Assembly (NCBI GenBank): GCA_965250205.1
Contig: CBDFNK010000010.1
Span: 14,601 to 78,600, forward strand
DNA: 64,000 bases
Reading direction: 5' to 3'
From: JAHZKN01 sp965250205
Lineage (GTDB): Bacteria > Pseudomonadota > Alphaproteobacteria > Rhizobiales > Hyphomicrobiaceae
The position numbers and the translations under genes were made by a program. Below, piece by piece: positions 59,641-64,000 of this stretch (positions are counted from its first letter, which is position 1; each line of letters opens with the position of its first letter). The notes under the pieces are model-generated. The model saw only the letters and a program-made list of their open reading frames with translations, did no database searches and had not been told where the DNA came from.

Positions 59641-60375
59641 ATGAAGTTGACTACATACTCAAAGACTTCCGCCCGCTTCCTTGCACGGCAAAGTCTCACA
59701 TCAGTGCTCGTTGTAACAGCCGCAGCCCTTACGCTAGGTGCCTGCAAACACAACGAATACAAAGGTGACGTTGCTGGTTGGACGTTAGTTGATCCAAGTC
59801 AGCGCCATCCGATTATGGTGTCGCAAGAACCTGAAACTTTGAATGTTTCTGTATCGTCGAGCGCACGTGGTCTTGGACCCCGCCAGCGGGCACAAATCAT
59901 CAACTTCGCACAACGTTCTCGTGCCAGTGATGCAGGAAATTCGAAGATGGTGATCTCAGTACCTACAGGTGGCAAGAACGAAATTTCTTCGATGTACGCC
60001 GTGCAGGATATCCGAAAACTCCTGACCGACATTGGCTTTCAACAAGCTTCCATTTCAGTTGAAACCTCTTACGATCAACATGGTCCAATTCAGTTGTCCT
60101 ATCTACGCTATGTCGCAGAAGGTCCTGAATGCGGAAACTGGTCACATAACCTCACAGGTAACAAGCAGAACATACCGTACGCAAACTTTGGCTGCGCCTC
60201 CCAGCGCAACCTAGCTGCGATGGTTGCAAACCCTGCCGATCTGCTGGGCCCAAGAACACAAACCGAACGTTACTCGGATCGCCGCAACACGGCATTCAAC
60301 AAGTACATCGGGGGTGAAGTTTCTGCCTCGGATAAGAGTGACGATGAACGCATCAATACAAGTGATCAAGAATAA
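59641..60375 (+). CDS. cpaD: Tad pilus lipoprotein CpaD
   Basis: A 244-residue protein with a lipoprotein signal ending in LTLGAC (Cys35). The mature part has the CpaD pattern WTLVDPSQRHPIMVSQEPET, YLRYVAEGPECGNWSHNL and FGCASQRNLAAMVANPADLL-type motifs. It supports secretin assembly in the outer membrane. The ATG at 59641 has a GGAGA site; the 6-codon upstream extension is less likely. Confidence 0.93.
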   Translation: MKLTTYSKTSARFLARQSLTSVLVVTAAALTLGACKHNEYKGDVAGWTLVDPSQRHPIMVSQEPETLNVSVSSSARGLGPRQRAQIINFAQRSRASDAGNSKMVISVPTGGKNEISSMYAVQDIRKLLTDIGFQQASISVETSYDQHGPIQLSYLRYVAEGPECGNWSHNLTGNKQNIPYANFGCASQRNLAAMVANPADLLGPRTQTERYSDRRNTAFNKYIGGEVSASDKSDDERINTSDQE

Positions 60376-60402
60376 GCTGAAGGATAGTTGAGGACCGCCA
60401 CT

Positions 60403-61701
60403 ATGAGCAATGCAGCTGAAGATATGAGCGCTCACGAGGGTAATGCACCCAACAACCAACAACCGATGATTGGTGAAGGTGGCAGTCTTGCAAAAGCACG
60501 GCCAATTCCACGTATTTCCATCCAGGCTTTCTGTGAAGGTCAGCAAACGGCCGAAGCACTTCAGGTTTCATCTGAAGACCGTCGCCTGAGCAAAGCACAC
60601 GTCAGTGTGCACATGGGTGGGCCAACGGCCGCAATTACACACTATCAAGAAAGCCCAACACCTAACCTGATCATCATTGAAACAATGCAGACCGGTGATG
60701 TCATGCTGGCTCAACTGGATCAGCTTGCAGAATATTGTGATCCAGGCACCAAGGTTGTTGTTATTGGGCACAGTAATGATGTGATGCTTTATCGTGAATT
60801 GCTGAAACGTGGTGTCAGTGAATACCTGGTGGCACCGATTGCGCCAGCACAATTCATGGAGAGCCTTTCCAACCTCTACAACGATCCAGATGCGGGCCCC
60901 GTTGGCCATGTCTACTCATTCATTGGTTCAAAGGGCGGTGTTGGCTCATCGACCATTTGCCACAACACCTCATGGATCCTGTCCGAGCTGCTCAAAACTA
61001 ATGTCGTGATCGCTGATCTTGACCTGGCTTTCGGCACCACGGGCCTCGACTTCAACCAAGATCCCATTCAAGGCATTGCTGAAGCCTTGTCGACACCAGA
61101 ACGTCTTGATGAAGTTCTTCTTGATCGACTGCTGACAAAATGCTCGGACCATTTGTCGATCTTCGCGGCGCCTGTCATGCTGGACCGCGACTATGAAATT
61201 TCTGCAGAGTCCTGCGACATGGTTGTCGACGTTGTCCGCCAAAGCGTGCCCTATGTTGCGATCGATCTGCCACATACCTGGACACCGTGGGTCAAACGGA
61301 TCCTGTTGCAGTCTGATGAAGTTGTGATCACGGCAGCTCCGGACCTTGCCAACTTGCGTAACGCCAAAAACGTGTTCGAGTTGCTCAAGCAGTCCCGCAA
61401 AAACGACGCTAAACCACATCTGATTTTGAATATGTCAGCGATGCCAAAACGGCCTGAGATTCCTCAATCTGACTTTGAGAAAGCGCTCGGCCTTGAAGCA
61501 TCCGCAGTCATTGAATTTGACAGTGAAGTCTTTGGCCAAGCCTCCAACAACGGACAAATGATTGAAGAACTGAATACAAGAGCAAAAGCAGCCCAGACCT
61601 TCCGTGAGCTCGCCATGCTGCTTGCACACCGCAAGGAAACCAAACCGGAAAAACAATCCGGCTTGGCGCCAATTCTGCAAAAACTAAAACTGTCGCGCTA
61701 A
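60403..61701 (+). CDS. cpaE: Tad pilus ATPase-like localisation protein CpaE
   Basis: A 432-residue protein: a receiver-like N-terminal domain (about 35-160) and a ParA/MinD-type ATPase domain (about 168-400) with the deviant Walker A KGGVGSST (177-184) and VVIADLDLAFG. CpaE positions or organises the pilus machinery at the membrane. A GAGGA site precedes the ATG at 60403. Confidence 0.93.
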   Translation: MSNAAEDMSAHEGNAPNNQQPMIGEGGSLAKARPIPRISIQAFCEGQQTAEALQVSSEDRRLSKAHVSVHMGGPTAAITHYQESPTPNLIIIETMQTGDVMLAQLDQLAEYCDPGTKVVVIGHSNDVMLYRELLKRGVSEYLVAPIAPAQFMESLSNLYNDPDAGPVGHVYSFIGSKGGVGSSTICHNTSWILSELLKTNVVIADLDLAFGTTGLDFNQDPIQGIAEALSTPERLDEVLLDRLLTKCSDHLSIFAAPVMLDRDYEISAESCDMVVDVVRQSVPYVAIDLPHTWTPWVKRILLQSDEVVITAAPDLANLRNAKNVFELLKQSRKNDAKPHLILNMSAMPKRPEIPQSDFEKALGLEASAVIEFDSEVFGQASNNGQMIEELNTRAKAAQTFRELAMLLAHRKETKPEKQSGLAPILQKLKLSR

Positions 61702-61714
61702 GGGAGCGTCATCA

Positions 61715-63188
61715 ATGTTTGGCCGACGAACTACAGATCCAGCGGCTCCAAAACCCGCACCGCAACCAGCCCCAGCACAACCTGCTGCGGCGGTAGCGCC
61801 GCAACCGGAACCTGCCCCTCCTCCCGAACCACCGTCAATGCAGGCGTCAGCCTCTAGTGGCTCGCGCAAGCGCTCGGAAGAATACTATGATGTTAAAACT
61901 TCCGTTTTTAACGCACTGATCGACACTATCGATTTGACGCAGCTGGCAAAACTGGAGGCCGCTGCTGCACGAGATGAAATTCGCGACATCGTCAGCGAAA
62001 TCATTCAAATCAAAAATGTGGTGATGTCGATCGCCGAGCAGGAAGAATTGCTCGAAGACATCTGTAACGACGTTTTGGGATATGGCCCCCCTTGAGCCGT
62101 TGTTGGCACGAGATGATATCGCCGACATCATGGTTAATGGTGCCGACACGACGTATATCGAAGTCGCCGGCAAAATGCTCACCACCGGTGTTCGCTTCTC
62201 TGACAACCAACAGTTGATGAACATCTGTCAGCGCATTGTGAGCCAAGTCGGTCGCCGTGTCGATGAATCGAGCCCGATTTGTGACGCGCGCCTCCCTGAT
62301 GGCTCTCGTGTCAACGTTATTGCCCCGCCTTTGGCCATTGACGGCCCCACTCTCACCATTCGTAAGTTTAAGAAGGACCGGCTGACGCTGGAGCAGCTGG
62401 TTAAGTTCGGATCGATCACACCACAAGCCCAACAAATCTTGAAGATTATTGGTCGGGTACGTTGTAACGTTCTGATTTCTGGCGGTACCGGTTCTGGTAA
62501 GACCACGCTGCTCAACTGTCTCACCGGTTCCATTGATGAAGAAGAGCGCATCATCACGTGCGAAGACTCGGCCGAACTTCAGCTACAGCAGCCGCACGTT
62601 GTCCGTCTGGAAACACGCCCGCCCAACCTTGAGGGCGAAGGCGAAATTACCATGCGTGAACTCGTCAAAAACTGTCTGCGTATGCGCCCGGAACGTATTA
62701 TTGTCGGCGAGGTTCGCGGTCCTGAGGCATTCGATCTACTGCAGGCTATGAATACGGGCCACGACGGCTCCATGGGCACGCTCCACGCCAACAGCCCGCG
62801 TGAAGCAATTAGTCGTTTGGAATCGATGATCATGATGGGTGGCTATGCGTTGCCGGTGAAAACCATTCGCGAAATGATATGCGGTTCGATCGATGTCATC
62901 GTTCAAGCCTCTCGCTTAAGAGACGGCTCACGTAAAATTACGCACATCACCGAAGTTCTGGGCATGGAAGAAGATACCGTGACCCTGCAGAACCTGATCG
63001 TCTTCGAAATTACCGGTGACAGTGATGATGGAACAGTTCAAGGGCGCCACCGCTCTACGGGTATCGCCCGTCCACGTTTCTGGGATCGTGCCCTGTACTA
63101 CAAAGAAGAAGGCAACCTTGCAGAAGCATTGGCTGCCTCTGAAATTCTAGATGAACACGGCAACCCACTGGGAGAAGGTAATGCTTGA
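61715..63188 (+). CDS. cpaF: Tad pilus assembly ATPase CpaF, split by a one-base insertion
   Basis: The first frame (61715-62095) is the Pro/Ala-rich start and N-terminal domain, ending in ICNDVLGYGPP. The second (62082-63188) begins MAPLEPLLARDDIADIMVNG and carries Walker A GGTGSGKTT, RLETRPPNLEGEGEI, the His-rich GTLHANSPREA and the rest of the ATPase. Relatives read GYGPLEPLL without a break; the run of six C at 62086-62091 is one too long. CpaF is the hexameric motor of the Tad pilus. Alternatively the ATG at 62082 could initiate a separate ATPase polypeptide. tadB overlaps the end by 8 bp. Confidence 0.88.
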
Positions 63189-64000
63189 CCCTGAACTGTC
63201 ATCCCTGCTTATCCCCCTGCTGGCGGCTATTGCCATTGGCACTGTTATTTTTGTGATTGCCTACCCGCACCTGTCCGGCGACAAGAAAGCTGAGAAACGC
63301 ATCAGCGGCGTGACAGAGAACCGCGCCAATCGCATTGCCTCACGCTCCGCAGATGACGTTGCCGCAACACGTCGACAAGCCGTTGCAGAAACCTTAAAAG
63401 GTCTTGAGGACCAGCAGAAAGCCCGGGCCAAGCTGACGTTGCGAATTAAGCTGCAACGCGCAGGTCTTGATGCAGAACCCCGGTCTTTTTGGATCGCAAG
63501 CATGATCTGCGGGCTTGTCTGTGCTAGCGGCGCGATGGTGTTTATTTCTAACTCAGGTTTTAAAATTGTCGCAGTTGCCGTCATTGCCTTCATCGGCACT
63601 CTTGGCCTGCCACGTTGGATGTTGAGCAAGCTCATTAAACGACGCCAGGCAAAATTCCAATCTGAGCTAGCCAATGCCATTGACGTTGTCGTGCGCGGCA
63701 TCAAAAGCGGCCTGCCGCTCAACGAATGTCTTCAGATTATTTCACGCGAGAGCCCTGAGCCAATCGCCAGCGAGTTTCTCGAGGTTGTCGAACAGCAGCG
63801 CGTTGGCGTCTCTTTGGCTGAAGCCTTAGAACGACTTATCCAACGCATGCCCTTAGCGGAAGTGAAATTCCTGGCGATCGTGATCGCCATTCAACAACAG
63901 GCAGGTGGCAACTTGTCGGAAGCCTTGGGTAACCTAGCCGGTGTTCTCCGCGATCGTTTTCGCATCAAAATGAAAGTGAGGGCACTTTCCGCTGAAGCGC
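63181..64000 (+). CDS. tadB: Tad pilus inner-membrane protein TadB/CpaG (continues past window)
   Basis: An open frame from ATG 63181 runs off the window edge (273 codons). It starts MLDPELSSLLIPLLAAIAIG, with a membrane helix (about 8-27), two central helices (about 102-140) and then the T2SSF/GSPII_F domain: AIDVVVRGIKSGLPLNECL, RVGVSLAEALERLIQRMPLAEV, AIQQQAGGNLSEALGNL. TadB with TadC forms the inner-membrane platform driven by CpaF. The ATG overlaps the cpaF stop. Confidence 0.94.
   Translation, partial: MLDPELSSLLIPLLAAIAIGTVIFVIAYPHLSGDKKAEKRISGVTENRANRIASRSADDVAATRRQAVAETLKGLEDQQKARAKLTLRIKLQRAGLDAEPRSFWIASMICGLVCASGAMVFISNSGFKIVAVAVIAFIGTLGLPRWMLSKLIKRRQAKFQSELANAIDVVVRGIKSGLPLNECLQIISRESPEPIASEFLEVVEQQRVGVSLAEALERLIQRMPLAEVKFLAIVIAIQQQAGGNLSEALGNLAGVLRDRFRIKMKVRALSAEA

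Overview
The window reads as a chromosomal segment of an alphaproteobacterium, most likely of the order Hyphomicrobiales (the former Rhizobiales). The evidence is the gene neighbourhoods: secG and tpiA beside pyrG; trpG-trpD-trpC-moaC-moeA; a lipid A/Kdo block with the alphaproteobacterial markers DUF2093 and DUF4170; two DUF465 (YdcH) genes before purE-purK-rpsU; and a Caulobacter/Agrobacterium-style Tad (Flp) pilus locus. Base composition is moderate and coding density is high on both strands. The genus cannot be named from the sequence.

Layout. 1-2.5 kb: pyrG (start only), secG, a secreted basic protein and tpiA, all on the minus strand. 2.8-13.5 kb: a periplasmic folding factor, then trpE, sixA, trpG, trpD, an inverted VOC/coiled-coil gene, and trpC-moaC-moeA. 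13.5-14.4 kb: a gene-poor gap with one strong hairpin. 14.4-31.5 kb: peptide transporter, a FecR protein facing a CHASE2 adenylate cyclase, tRNA-Gln with a tandem repeat at its 3' end, DUF2161, SLC13 transporter, MBL hydrolase overlapping DUF1499, a degenerate phosphatase-fold protein, hemH, an SPFH/NfeD pair, kdsD and an outer-membrane barrel. 31.8-36.8 kb: thiSGE, purD, xseA, DUF2093. 36.8-41.3 kb: lpxK (frameshifted), a DUF374-KdtA fusion, a tyrosine-phosphatase-like protein and DUF4170. 41.4-52.8 kb: a 30-residue membrane protein, acyl-CoA ligase, purEK, rpsU, an IS630 remnant, small secreted proteins, a dead cspA, rlmJ, a YdjM-like protein and a TetR regulator. 53-64 kb: the Tad locus, with two TadE-like genes and a lone CpaC N-domain gene on the minus strand, and flp, cpaA, cpaB, cpaC, cpaD, cpaE, cpaF and tadB on the plus strand.

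The most unusual signal is a family of about 150-bp intergenic elements (four near-complete copies plus fragments). Each is built from two hairpins joined by 3-4 copies of a 13-bp direct repeat, and all ends are at TA(G). In six genes (trpE, trpD, the outer-membrane barrel, DUF4170, rpsU and a small secreted protein) the TAG stop codon is the end of such an element or of a related palindrome. Beside rpsU the same kind of end abuts the C-terminal remnant of an IS630-type transposase, a family that targets TA. I infer IS630-mobilised miniature elements that land harmlessly on the TA of stop codons.

Four reading frames carry one extra base in a homopolymer (lpxK, a tadE, cpaF and the cspA pseudogene). 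These are either real lesions or assembly errors and affect how the Tad and lipid A loci should be read.
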